Assembly (NCBI RefSeq): GCF_030816725.1
Contig: NZ_JAUSYG010000001.1
Location: forward strand, 2,418,001 to 2,482,000
Origin: Pseudarthrobacter defluvii
GTDB taxonomy: Bacteria; Actinomycetota; Actinomycetes; Actinomycetales; Micrococcaceae
Length of the DNA: 64,000 nucleotides
Direction of reading: 5' to 3'
The translations under genes and the position numbers were made by a program. The notes under the pieces were generated by a model. The model was not told the origin of the DNA and did no database searches. It was given only the letters and a program-made list of their open reading frames with translations. Each line of letters starts with the position of its first letter. The first letter of the stretch is position 1. Positions 23,695-32,018 of the stretch are shown in pieces.

Positions 23695-23904
23695 CCCCAG
23701 ATAAGTCATGTCCACGACCGGTCGCCGGTCATCATTCCGCGTGACCGCTTTCAGGAGTGGCTGGACCCAGAGCTGTCAGATAGAAGGGACGTCCAGCACC
23801 TGCTCGATTCCCTTCCCGAGCCGACCCTGGTGCCGAGGATTGTCAGCCCGCGGGTCAACAGTGTCCGGAACAACGGCCCCGAACTGATCGAGCCGGCCGA
23901 ATGA
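23695..23904 (+). pseudogene. C-terminal fragment of an SOS response-associated peptidase (SRAP/YedK)
   Basis: In one frame up to the stop at 23904: HDRSPVIIPRDRFQEWLDPE, LLDSLPEPTLVPRIVSPRVN, SVRNNGPELIEPAE. The family is recognised by the HDRMPV histidine motif and the SPRVNSVRN.GPEL end; the enzymes shield abasic sites. The N-terminal catalytic Cys2 part is missing, and the tnpABC operon begins just upstream on the other strand. Inference: the gene was cut by that element. The stop overlaps the next ATG by four bases. Confidence 0.65.
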
Positions 23905-24309
23905 GCACAGTCTTCAGCGCTACCGTCCCGTTCCCCAATGCCCTGATGTGGCTGATGTCCGAAGCGGACAAGGAGTTGGTCATCCCCGACATCGACGGGA
24001 TTGCCAACTTCTGGACCAGCTACAACGCATGGGGCGTGGCCGTCCAGCACGACGTCGATGGCCCGGTGAGGGTGACTATCGGGGCACGGGAAGCCGGACG
24101 ACCCTGCCCTGGTTATGCTGCATGAAGGCGTGCTGCACACGAGCCGCAGACTGATCGAAGTCCAAACCGTGTACCTCGACTGCGTCGCGCGCTTCCGGAC
24201 CACCTCGGATGGCGCCGATATTTGCATCTGGGGCGATGACCCGGGGCAGCCGGAGCGCGTCCACATCCAGTGCCGGGACATGGAGGGGGAGGTCTCCGGT
24301 GATCGTTGA
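23901..24309 (+). pseudogene. Hypothetical gene split by a frameshift
   Basis: The first frame from ATG 23901 gives STVFSATVPFPNALMWLMSE, VIPDIDGIANFWTSYNAWGV and DVDGPVRVTIG. The second frame continues DDPALVMLHEGVLHTSRRLI, VYLDCVARFRTTSDGADICI and ends RDMEGEVSGDR. Together they read as one ~136-residue protein with a single-base shift near 24090-24100. Family not recognised. Its end overlaps the SUFU gene by 11 bases, so the two were one operon. It could be an immunity-type or partner protein. Confidence 0.5.
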
Positions 24310-24916
24310 GCAGCTGCGCGAGCACTACACCAAGGTCGTCGGGGCTGAGCCAGTCTTGCGGGAGATGCGCACCCGTGACGGCCGCGCCATAGGCGTCTTC
24401 GAATGGCCGGCAGGAACCACCCGCCTCGGTGTCCACTTCTACGCCTCAGCAGGCGCCAGCCACTACGGACCAGATGCCCGCCACCACGCTGTGGAGCTGT
24501 TCGTCGGAGTAAGGCCCGGGGATGACGCCGTCCTGGAAGGCTTCGCGGACATGGCCCTCAGTGTCCTCAAGAGCGGTACCGTGCCGCAGCATGGAGTCTT
24601 CGTCGCCGGCGACTGGAAGGTCATCAAAGGCAGAGAGTTCACGGGCTGGGTCCTGACCGAACGTTTCGATGACCTGATCCCGCAACTGGACCTGCCCGAT
24701 GGGCTGCACGTGGTCTTCCTCGACGCCCTGCCGGTCTTCTGGGAGGAGGCCCAGTACAGGCACGGCAACCGGTCCGACGACCTTTTCGACATCTGGGAGG
24801 CAGAGGAAGTGAAGTCCTGGGACCTGAACCGGAATCTCCCGGCGGGGATCCAGCCAAGGAAGACAGGCGCGGCCGGATTGCTGGGCCGCTTCCGGAATGC
24901 GGAGGCAGGTGGCTGA
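24299..24916 (+). CDS. SUFU (suppressor of fused)-like domain protein
   Basis: 205 residues from GTG 24299, with GGAGG about eight bases upstream. Conserved SUFU-family pieces: HFYASAGASHYGPDARHHAV, ELFVGVRP, GWVLTERFDDLIPQL, HVVFLDALPVFWEEAQYRHG. In bacteria SUFU domains are mostly known as immunity proteins of polymorphic toxin systems. No matching toxin is in the window, so this may be an orphan immunity gene. It is cytoplasmic, with no signal peptide. Confidence 0.8.
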   Translation: MIVEQLREHYTKVVGAEPVLREMRTRDGRAIGVFEWPAGTTRLGVHFYASAGASHYGPDARHHAVELFVGVRPGDDAVLEGFADMALSVLKSGTVPQHGVFVAGDWKVIKGREFTGWVLTERFDDLIPQLDLPDGLHVVFLDALPVFWEEAQYRHGNRSDDLFDIWEAEEVKSWDLNRNLPAGIQPRKTGAAGLLGRFRNAEAGG

Positions 24917-25357
24917 GGCCACAAGCACGGATCTTCTGCATGTCCTAAAATCTTGAGGGGCTCGTGGCGGATCTAGGTTACGGATTCACCAGCTAGAAGG
25001 ATCGGCTGCCTTAACCGTCTAAAGCCGAACAACCATCTTCGCCGAAAATCCATCAACAGTTGGTGAGGAAGCCCTCTACTCGTTCCGGCGGCAGTCCTCA
25101 TCGAGGAGGTCCGGCTAAGTTCTTTGCGGACGGTGATGCGACTGCGGTTGGCGGGTATGCCGGGCCACGACGAGCAGGGCTGTCGCGTACTCACGCCGCG
25201 GGACCTCCTTGAGCGGCGTCTCCCCGTGCTTTTTCTCCAGCCACGCGGTCTACGGCGCCGAGAGTCCTAGCGTGGAGTGCTGGGTCGAGCGAAACTGTTC
25301 CGGTCAGGCCTTGTGCGGTCCTGGTAGTTGCGATCCACTTGGTGATGCTTTGCTGGT
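24917..25357. other. Gap without recognised gene
   Basis: About 440 bases between the SUFU gene and the serine-recombinase element. Short frames exist on both strands, but none has a start signal or recognisable domain. A minus-strand stretch around 25100-25230 has a coding-like look and may be a gene remnant. Confidence 0.4.
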
Positions 25358-26794
25358 TTACGTCCATGCTTGCTCTCTATGCAAGGACGCCCGCCACAGC
25401 GGTCGGCGGAGGTTTAAGCCCTCCATTCGGGGACGAGTCGATCGGAATCGAAGGTCTTCAAGCCGGTCACCTGGCGTCTTGGCGTGACCACGACTCTGAC
25501 GAAGATGTCGTCCAGAACGGCTCGGCGGGCACTTGTTGGCATATCGGGCCAGGCATCGCCTCAGCATGGCGCCTGTCGTAAGCTCCCGGGGCCTCACTAT
25601 AGGGACAGGGTATTGGGCTTTCTGTCGCTCCACGGCGGCCCTCGCAGCCAGCCATTCGTTCCGCGAGATGATACCGGTACCGTAATCCGCTGCGAGCTCT
25701 TCCAGTCGGGCATCCAGGGCGCCGACCTTCTCCAACCACTCCCCCGTCATCTCTTCCTCGTCCACGACTCGGGCGTCTTGAAACTGAAAGGCAGCCTCGG
25801 CTAACCAAGCTTCAGTCTCTGCTGCGACGATAGTCGTTCCGCCGCACGCCGCTGCTCCGGCGTTGCGAGGACATCTGTAGGAAGGCTTCTTTGACTTCCC
25901 ATTGATGGATTTCACCATTCCAGTGCCGCACTTAGAGCACACCAGCAATCCTGTGAGCAGATGCTTTCTGGCACCTCCCCTCTTTTTGCCTTCGGAACGG
26001 CCCGGGGCGAGTTTAGCTCTAAGCATCGCTAGTGTTTCTTCAGAGATGATGGCATCCCACTGACCCTTGGCTGAGATCTTTCCGTGGTGAACGCGGAGTC
26101 CCGCTATGCGGGGTGCTCTGAGGATGCCTTGAATGCTCGCTGCCCGCCACTTTGCTCCACGAGCAGTAGGTATTCCACGCGCTGTCAGATCTCGCGCTAT
26201 GTCGTTATAGCTCTCACCATGCAGGACACGAGCAGCCATCTCTCGAATGACTGCGGCTTCCTCCTCGACTATCTCGCCTTCTGCGGTGTATCCGTAACAG
26301 GCCCGCCCGGGCCATGCACCCGACTCTGCCAGCTCAAGATGTTTCCTGGCTATCCTGGCTTTGGTTTTCGCTACCTCGCCAGCTGCGAAGGCCGTGACCA
26401 CACGTGCAATGGTCTTGCCGTCAGGAGAACTGAGATCGATTGTTCCACTCGTGACCGAGTGGACGTTTATTCCCGTCCGTGCGGCCAGGTCGATCCAATC
26501 TTCGAGCTCTCTTGGGTTTCGGTGCAATCGATCCGCCGCGTATACGACGACCACGTCGACAGCCTTCGCTTCCATCAGCGCCTTTAGCTGCTCGTAACCG
26601 GGACGGTTCTTCCCGCCGGAAGCGGAGATGTCGTTATCTTCAAACTCCGCAACGACGGTCCAGCCATACTTTTCTGCCAGTTCCCGGCAGTCCTTTAGTT
26701 GCCGGGCAACGCCCAAACCTTCCAGTGCCAGGTCCTTGGAAATCCGGGTGTAGATGGCGGCGCGGGCGTTTTCACCCTCTCGACGATTGATCAT
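25358..26794 (-). CDS. Large serine recombinase, C-terminus frameshifted
   Basis: 478 codons. The resolvase-type catalytic domain has Ser19 in AAIYTRISKD, followed by the YAADRLHRNP block. A recombinase domain (RGIPTARGAKWRAASIQGIL) and a zinc-ribbon domain (CSKCGTGMVKS, YRCPRNAGAAAC) follow. Up to about residue 425 it is normal; then the frame becomes Arg/Pro-rich. The alternative frame (stop at 25414) continues as PDMPTSARRAVLDDIFVRVV and FDSDRLVPEWRA, a natural ending for this family. Inference: an indel near 25590. The start ATG lies in the right-hand attachment-like repeat. Confidence 0.85.
   Translation of the reverse strand: MINRREGENARAAIYTRISKDLALEGLGVARQLKDCRELAEKYGWTVVAEFEDNDISASGGKNRPGYEQLKALMEAKAVDVVVVYAADRLHRNPRELEDWIDLAARTGINVHSVTSGTIDLSSPDGKTIARVVTAFAAGEVAKTKARIARKHLELAESGAWPGRACYGYTAEGEIVEEEAAVIREMAARVLHGESYNDIARDLTARGIPTARGAKWRAASIQGILRAPRIAGLRVHHGKISAKGQWDAIISEETLAMLRAKLAPGRSEGKKRGGARKHLLTGLLVCSKCGTGMVKSINGKSKKPSYRCPRNAGAAACGGTTIVAAETEAWLAEAAFQFQDARVVDEEEMTGEWLEKVGALDARLEELAADYGTGIISRNEWLAARAAVERQKAQYPVPIVRPRELTTGAMLRRCLARYANKCPPSRSGRHLRQSRGHAKTPGDRLEDLRFRSTRPRMEGLNLRRPLWRASLHREQAWT
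25365..25386 (+). repeat. Candidate attachment repeat, left side of serine-recombinase element
   Basis: CATGCTTGCTCTCTATGCAA followed by GG. It matches 26792-26813 in direct orientation at about 18 of 22 positions. The recombinase reading frame ends inside it. Confidence 0.6.
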
Positions 26795-26813
26795 GCTTGT
26801 TATCTATGCAGGC
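26792..26813 (+). repeat. Candidate attachment repeat, right side of serine-recombinase element
   Basis: CATGCTTGTTATCTATGCAG begins at 26792; with the next bases CATGC and GCATG form the outer arms of a dyad. It contains the recombinase start codon. Confidence 0.6.
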
Positions 26814-26847
26814 ATGGCCGCGGCGGCTGACCTCCTTGCTCCCGAGG

Positions 26848-27720
26848 CTAAGAGCGCGGCAATTGAACGAAGCGTATCGTCAGGAGGTGCAGGCTCCGTG
26901 GCGTCCTGAAGTGGATCGAATGGCTCAAGCCTCCACGGCTCGTAATATCGCCCTCGGGGACGTAAGCAACTTCGGGCGACAGCATTGGCCAGGTGAAGTC
27001 CCGAATGAACTGATCTAAGGCGGGGGCATCAAAACGTGGCTGCTGAACCTCGACGACGACGCCCTGTCCGTGTGACCAATAGGTGCTTATCACACGAGGA
27101 CGCAGTGCACCTATCAGACCGATCCGACGCAGTAGAGCGCTTTGCCACACAGGATCCTGTGGAAGGCCGTCCTTGTAATGTTCCAACTCCAGGCTCGTCC
27201 AGCTTGCAGGATAGCGGGTGGCCAGGCATGTACCGAGCCGATGTTCCTCAGCGAGCCCAGACTGGTGGTCCAGTTCCCATTCCTGGGCAGTGGTGCCCGT
27301 GATGATGATTTCGGCGTCCAGTTCAGGCCGGAAGAGGCTAAGGCCAAGGGGATGTGGTCGCACTCTCAGGCCAGGAACCCCGTAGAGCTGCGGCGACACC
27401 CGCGAGGAATCGAGTACGGGCATTAGGTCGAGGGATAACTTGGGAGGCAAAGCGGAAGCAACGGGCCCGAGAATCAGACTATTTGGGGTCGGCAAAACCT
27501 TTCCAAACCCGAAGAGGTGATCCGACCCGTCCATCTCATTCGGAAGAAGGTCGCCAATTCTGGAAAGCAAGGCCCCTTCCAACTCCTCCTGAGGAGGGGT
27601 AGGGGCGCAGACGATTGGAAAGCCATGGGCGGTGCGGAGTCTGAGTGCTTGCAGATATGTCTGCCCCGTAGCTCGAGCCACAAGGCGCGTTGTCTTCTTA
27701 AGGTTTTTTGGAATGGCCAC
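26848..27720 (-). CDS. Hypothetical mobile-element protein
   Basis: 290 residues from GTG 27720, preceded by GGAGGA at five bases; the ORF is open 17 codons further, but without such a site. The N-terminus (IPKNLKKTTRLVARATGQTY, LQALRL) resembles a short DNA-associated helix seen at the start of plasmid and integrative-element proteins. The rest is a soluble mixed fold (EIIITGTTAQEWELDHQSGL, VISTYWSHGQGVVVEV) with no recognised domain. Role unknown. Confidence 0.65.
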   Translation of the reverse strand: MAIPKNLKKTTRLVARATGQTYLQALRLRTAHGFPIVCAPTPPQEELEGALLSRIGDLLPNEMDGSDHLFGFGKVLPTPNSLILGPVASALPPKLSLDLMPVLDSSRVSPQLYGVPGLRVRPHPLGLSLFRPELDAEIIITGTTAQEWELDHQSGLAEEHRLGTCLATRYPASWTSLELEHYKDGLPQDPVWQSALLRRIGLIGALRPRVISTYWSHGQGVVVEVQQPRFDAPALDQFIRDFTWPMLSPEVAYVPEGDITSRGGLSHSIHFRTPRSLHLLTIRFVQLPRS

Positions 27721-27910
27721 GGAAATCCTCCGATTTGTCCTGCCGACCCAGGAATCAGAAGATGCACACAACCATGGAAACCGCTAAGGAAAAGTCGAGC
27801 GTTAGCCACTGGGGCCCTTTTTAGGCAGACAACCCCGGTCGGGGGGCTGGTGTCTACGGTTGCTCGTAACCTCAGATAGAGGATACACGTTCCGACTCCC
27901 GCTGGTGGCA

Positions 27911-28183
27911 CTAGCTCATACCGGCTTCGGCCACCTCGGGGTCACTGAGCCCCGTCAGGTCCTTCGTGACGCTGTAGAAGAGCGCTGTGGCCTGCGGCGG
28001 CGAGGAATCGACGGAACCGGGGATGTCGGCCGGAAGAGCAGCCCCCTTCCGGGGGTGTCAGCAGTTCCCGGGGCGGCAGGCACTGCAGTGCAGGGTCCGC
28101 TGGCTTTTGCAGGGGTGCAAGTGCCCGATGCTTCCGTCGCCTGACTTGCGCCAGTCGACGGACCGCAGTGGCTCCCCAGTCAC
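27911..28183 (-). CDS. Possible small hypothetical protein
   Basis: A 90-codon frame from GTG 28183. The first part is low-complexity (Ala/Pro/Thr). The end (ATALFYSVTKDLTGLSDPEV, AEAGMS) looks like genuine protein. No ribosome binding site or family; it may be the tail of a decayed gene. Confidence 0.3.
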
Positions 28184-28223
28184 ACTCCACGGCCAGGCTT
28201 CCTGCGGCGCTCCGACCCGCTAC

Positions 28224-28700
28224 TCAGGCTGCAGGCGCGGCGGATCCCGAAGTTGGCTTGTCAGCTTCGGGGTTCACCAAGGTCAGCCGCGGTCTGGCGG
28301 AAATCTCCTGACCGGGTTCATCTGCAGGCTCGTCTCCACTTCCACCCACTTGACTGTCGGCCCCGTGACTCCGGACACCGTTCCACTTCGCCTTCACGGC
28401 CGGCAGCACCTTTTCGTTCCACCCGCGCTTGATGTCCGGGGCCTTGGCAACAACAAAGGTCACCGCAGAGCCAACCGCTACGCCCACCGCAAGGCAAATA
28501 GCCATAAGCTGCCGTAGTTCTTCATCGGTCAGGCGCTCTGAATCCCTGACTTCCGCCGGGCCCAAGTTATTGCCGGATTCACGGTCGAAAAGGAGCGCAC
28601 GTTCTGCACCTGGAGTCTCATGCGATGACGCCAGATACGCTCCCTCTGGGACTCGGACATCCTTATTGACCCACTCATCGCCTTGGTCGCTACGGCTCAC
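28224..28700 (-). CDS. Hypothetical single-pass membrane protein
   Basis: 158 residues: a polar N-terminus, one transmembrane helix (LMAICLAVGVAVGSAVTFVV, about residues 65-84), then a basic amphipathic stretch (IKRGWNEKVLPAVKAKWNGV) and a disordered Gly/Pro/Ala tail. No family recognised. It sits within the integrative element. Confidence 0.6.
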   Translation of the reverse strand: MSRSDQGDEWVNKDVRVPEGAYLASSHETPGAERALLFDRESGNNLGPAEVRDSERLTDEELRQLMAICLAVGVAVGSAVTFVVAKAPDIKRGWNEKVLPAVKAKWNGVRSHGADSQVGGSGDEPADEPGQEISARPRLTLVNPEADKPTSGSAAPAA

Positions 28701-29346
28701 TTTGACTCCTCTGATTGAATGCCCACGGGCAGGAGCCTACACAGCCCAACCCCGCTTGTGCTGCTCCCCGGCCTCGATGACGTCACCCCGTGAGCCGGAG
28801 CCGGTGTTAAGTATCGATCGCTAAGTTTATTGTGAATTTCATCTTATGACTTTGACCGACTACCAGTTCCGTTGCTCGGTCATCATAACCACATTGGCCA
28901 CCGTTGATGCGAACAAACGGCCCACCGCCGACACTGGGCCTTCTTTGGGGTCAAATGGAGCCGCTTTCAGCAAGAAGGCATAGTCGCAGCCAATCTCGAA
29001 ATATCCAAGGCAGCCCGTTTAACTTCAAGGACCAATCGCAAGGCGGTAGGGTCGGTCCGAGCTTCGTGCGGACCGTAAAGCTGTTGTGGACGAAGGACTT
29101 GGCCTCAGGAAGTTTTCAAACCGGACGGGCTCGCGGTCCGCCGGAAACGTACCTCATCTTCACCGGCCTTTCGACCAAGGAAATTAACGGAACTGCAGCA
29201 GCGCCACCGCCAACTCCTACACCGGCTGGCTACGTCCGACATTCTTGGTCAGAACCCTTTCAGGCCCTGACGATGGCCCGCGGACCCGGTATCTGAACCC
29301 GCCGCAGCGCAAAAGCCAGGCGAGGCGGCAGCCGTGCTTACGAGCT
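28701..29346. other. Gap without recognised gene
   Basis: About 645 bases. A short A+T-rich patch near 28815-28860 may be a promoter. Open frames on the plus strand (28904-29296) lack start signals and protein character. I see no gene. Confidence 0.45.
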
Positions 29347-30099
29347 CTACATTCGCCATCCATCGACGTCACTGTTCACCCAGGCCTGCCCCCAGGTGTC
29401 GGTGAAGGAGACGAGCACCAGAGGGTTGGCGCCAACGCTTCCGCTCGGGCCGGCCAGTGGGTGACTTATCGACAGATAGAAAGTCTCCTTGTCGTCGGCC
29501 ATGAAGGTGCCGACGTAGCGATCGACGCAAACGTCGTTCTGGGCGGTGATGAGCCCATTAGCGGTTGCTCCTGCCAGTTCCTGCTCGAACCCCTCCGGTG
29601 CCAGGTCCCGCCAGTCGCTACCTTCCCTGAGATCCCAGACAGCGATGCTGAGCCTGGTAATCGGATTAGCGCTTTTGTTCTGGATAGTCACTTTAACAGT
29701 GTGCGTCGTCTGACCCAGTACGTATGGCTGGGATGAATTCGAAGAAACCCACGTCGATCTGACCCCGATTGCCCGCGCATCTTTTTCGCGGAGCAGCTTG
29801 TCATCCTCTTGGCGTTTCTCAATCTGCTCGTGGCGCTGCTGGATCTGGTGACGGATCTGGCTTCCAGTGAAGATCAGGCCGCTACCAGTTGCAATGGCGC
29901 CAATCCAAGTTGCGATGTCACCCCATTCGGGCTTGTACGGTACGAGGCTGGCAAACCATGCCGTGGCAAAAAACATGGCGGCCACGAGCAGGAACCAACG
30001 AACGAATGCGGACCGCCAGAAATCGATGATTCCAGACGGTCTTGCATGCGTGCTTCGCTCAGATATGTCCTTGCGATCCTCGATCTGCGTGCTGGTCAT
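29347..30099 (-). CDS. Hypothetical membrane protein
   Basis: 250 residues: two transmembrane helices (FVRWFLLVAAMFFATAWFAS; then IATWIGAIATGSGLIFTG), a coiled-coil segment (RHQIQQRHEQIEKRQEDDKL) and a ~130-residue C-terminal beta-rich domain (HTVKVTIQNKSANPITRLSI, ETFYLSISHPLAG). The fold resembles membrane-tethered beta-sandwich proteins of unknown function. No neighbour suggests a role. Confidence 0.7.
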   Translation of the reverse strand: MTSTQIEDRKDISERSTHARPSGIIDFWRSAFVRWFLLVAAMFFATAWFASLVPYKPEWGDIATWIGAIATGSGLIFTGSQIRHQIQQRHEQIEKRQEDDKLLREKDARAIGVRSTWVSSNSSQPYVLGQTTHTVKVTIQNKSANPITRLSIAVWDLREGSDWRDLAPEGFEQELAGATANGLITAQNDVCVDRYVGTFMADDKETFYLSISHPLAGPSGSVGANPLVLVSFTDTWGQAWVNSDVDGWRM

Positions 30100-30163
30100 G
30101 CTTGTCCCCCCAGGTAACTGCAGCTAGCGATCTAGGAAGAATACTGCCCGGTGGCGCCCCGTA
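30100..30163. other. Short spacer
   Basis: 64 bases holding the upstream sequence of the membrane-protein gene at 29347-30099; nothing recognised. Confidence 0.3.
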
Positions 30164-30808
30164 CTAAACCGGCTTCCCTGTCTTACCCTCATCGGCTTCC
30201 GCGGACGTGGCGGCCAGGGCAGCTACGGCTTCACCATCGACGGCGTTCCGGATCATGGTATCGACCGTCTGGTCCTGCGCAGTCTCAATGGCTGCCTTGT
30301 CGCCGTCCGCTGCGGCGTCGTCGGCGATGTGCCGTGGGATGCATTCCTTGGCCGGCGTGCCGGGCTTGAAGTCCAGGTCGCACTCGATCGGCAGCCCGAA
30401 CTGTCCGCGGAGCTCCTCGACGTCGCCGATCGGGATGTAGCCCCACTCGCCGTGGCCCAAGCCGAGGTCGGAGTACCCGAACGCCTCGTTTTCCTTGGGG
30501 TCGTATTCGGCGATGTACCGGTCCATGCCGCCTGGAAGTAGTGCGCCCGGATGGGCTTGTCCCCGATGGGTCCGTCGTTGTCCGTGGCGTAGAGCGCGGG
30601 CCAGGAGGTCACCTCCTCGGCCGGCGGGTAAGAGTCGTGGCCGCGGCGTTTCCACTGGGTCTCGACCGGCCATAGGGCGCCCAGCGCGACGGTTGCCTCG
30701 ACGCCACTCCGCGTTGGTGAACTGGCCACCGCCCGGACCGGCGGGCTTGTGGCGAGCTGGAACGTCTCTTCTGAAGGTCGGGGTCAGCCTGCCTGCGTGG
30801 GGCCCCAA
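30164..30808 (-). pseudogene. DUF2958-like gene with at least two frameshifts
   Basis: Fragments of one protein occur in two frames. Frame 1: VPARHKPAGPGGGQFTNAEW near the start. Frame 2: YPPAEEVTSWPALYATDNDG and KPIRAHYFQ. Frame 1 again: MDRYIAEYDPKENEAFGYSD, GLGHGEWGYIPIGDVEELRG, FGLPIECDLDFKPGTPAKEC. The latter blocks match the DUF2958 pattern found in plasmids and integrative elements. Single-base shifts near 30527 and around 30700 break the gene. Function of the family unknown. Confidence 0.6.
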
Positions 30809-30855
30809 CTGAATCCGCCAAGTCGTACGGGTACAGTGGCCGTCCCGAGGCTTCG

Positions 30856-31650
30856 TCAGCTCTGGGCGAGGAGCTTTCCCTTCTGTTGGTTGAATTCGTC
30901 TTGAGTGAGCAGGCCGCGGTCGAGCAGTTTGGCGAGCTGTTCAAGCTCAGCGGTTACGTTGCGACTGGGGTTTACCTGCGGCCTGCGGCCAAGGACAGTT
31001 CTCAGAACAAGCCCGAGGATGATGACCGCGGCCCCGAAACCGATGATGCCCCAGTAGATCGCCGACTGTTGGCCGGCAGCTGCCCGGCAGGCGCCCGAGT
31101 AATTGGCTGTCCGCCCGTGCATGGCGTTAGCGATGTCCGCTCCGGCGGCCGAAGTCTGGCTGGTGAAGGCTCCGTCGCAGTACGGGCCGACACTGACCGT
31201 ATAGCCGAGGAAGATGCCCACGGCGATGATCGCTACGCCAAGGAATAGCGGCCACGCGGGCCCAGAACGTACGCGTTCGGCCGCTGAAGCGGGTGCCGGT
31301 CGAGGCGCGGCCTTCCGCCTAGCCGATGCGGGCTGAACGCTGGCTTCGGTTTTCGCCCCAGATCCTGTGGCCGCTGTCGCCTTCTTTCTCGAGCTGAGAA
31401 TCCAGATGATGCCGACCAGGAGGACGACACTTCCTACGATAATGACAGCCGTCCAGACTGGGGCGTACTGCTGGGCGCTGGCCCGGCAGCTCGTTCGGAC
31501 GGCCATGGCGTTCGGGCCCGTGAGCACTTCCTGCGCGTAGTTGAACGCGGAAGGGCAGGACTGGGCCACGGGCAGCAGGAAGCCGCCCGCGGCGCCGGCC
31601 GCTGCGGTGAGTAATCCCAGCACGAATGTCGCAAAGCGCAGCTTCAACAT
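30856..31650 (-). CDS. Four-helix membrane protein with internal duplication and SHOCT domain
   Basis: 264 residues from ATG 31650 (GGGGGAG upstream). Two similar halves each have a helix, a loop with two cysteines and a second helix: VLGLLTAAAGAAGGFLLPVA / SCRASAQQYAPVWTAVIIVG, and FLGVAIIAVGIFLGYTVSVG / ACRAAAGQQSAIYWGIIGFG. The C-terminal 30 residues are a SHOCT domain (LAKLLDRGLLTQDEFNQQKG). The paired cysteines on the outer side could form disulfides. Function unknown. Confidence 0.75.
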   Translation of the reverse strand: MLKLRFATFVLGLLTAAAGAAGGFLLPVAQSCPSAFNYAQEVLTGPNAMAVRTSCRASAQQYAPVWTAVIIVGSVVLLVGIIWILSSRKKATAATGSGAKTEASVQPASARRKAAPRPAPASAAERVRSGPAWPLFLGVAIIAVGIFLGYTVSVGPYCDGAFTSQTSAAGADIANAMHGRTANYSGACRAAAGQQSAIYWGIIGFGAAVIILGLVLRTVLGRRPQVNPSRNVTAELEQLAKLLDRGLLTQDEFNQQKGKLLAQS

Positions 31651-31669
31651 CGGTCTCCCCCAGTGATCG

Positions 31670-31978
31670 GTGTGCGTCACAAGAGGCTACGTCCACCGCC
31701 GGGCAACCCGGCTCAAGGATCCCGCAATTTCTCCCAAGGAATGCTGGCGTTTCGACCAATTACCGGTGCCGGGTGACCTCGGCGAGGTCACCGACGCGGT
31801 AGCCGCCCAGGCTGACAAGGACAGACCGGCGGATTGGTGCCGCTTCGACCTGGAGGCCTACTTCCTCAAGTGCGAGGGCCGCTTGGACGCCGCGCACGTA
31901 CCAGCCGTGGGCACCATGGGCGACCGGGCGGTGCGAATCGCAGACCGCGACACGGCCTATTGGGTAGAGCCGCCTTGA
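31670..31978 (+). CDS. Possible gene fragment
   Basis: A plus-strand frame ending at 31978 whose last ~65 codons have strong coding bias: LGEVTDAVAAQADKDRPADW, RFDLEAYFLKCEGRLDAAHV, GDRAVRIADRDTAYWVEPP. The upstream part is not protein-like and no start signal is visible. Family not recognised; probably the 3' end of a truncated gene. Confidence 0.35.
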   Translation: MCVTRGYVHRRATRLKDPAISPKECWRFDQLPVPGDLGEVTDAVAAQADKDRPADWCRFDLEAYFLKCEGRLDAAHVPAVGTMGDRAVRIADRDTAYWVEPP

Positions 31979-32018
31979 GCGTCCCGGCCAGCATCATTTC
32001 CCCGGGCGTTCACCCCGT

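Noticed and set aside
24973..25194. 73-codon minus-strand frame in the gap after the SUFU gene
   Set aside because: No start signal, arginine-rich, no recognisable domain.
28904..29296. 130-codon plus-strand frame
   Set aside because: No ribosome binding site, low protein character, several competing frames.
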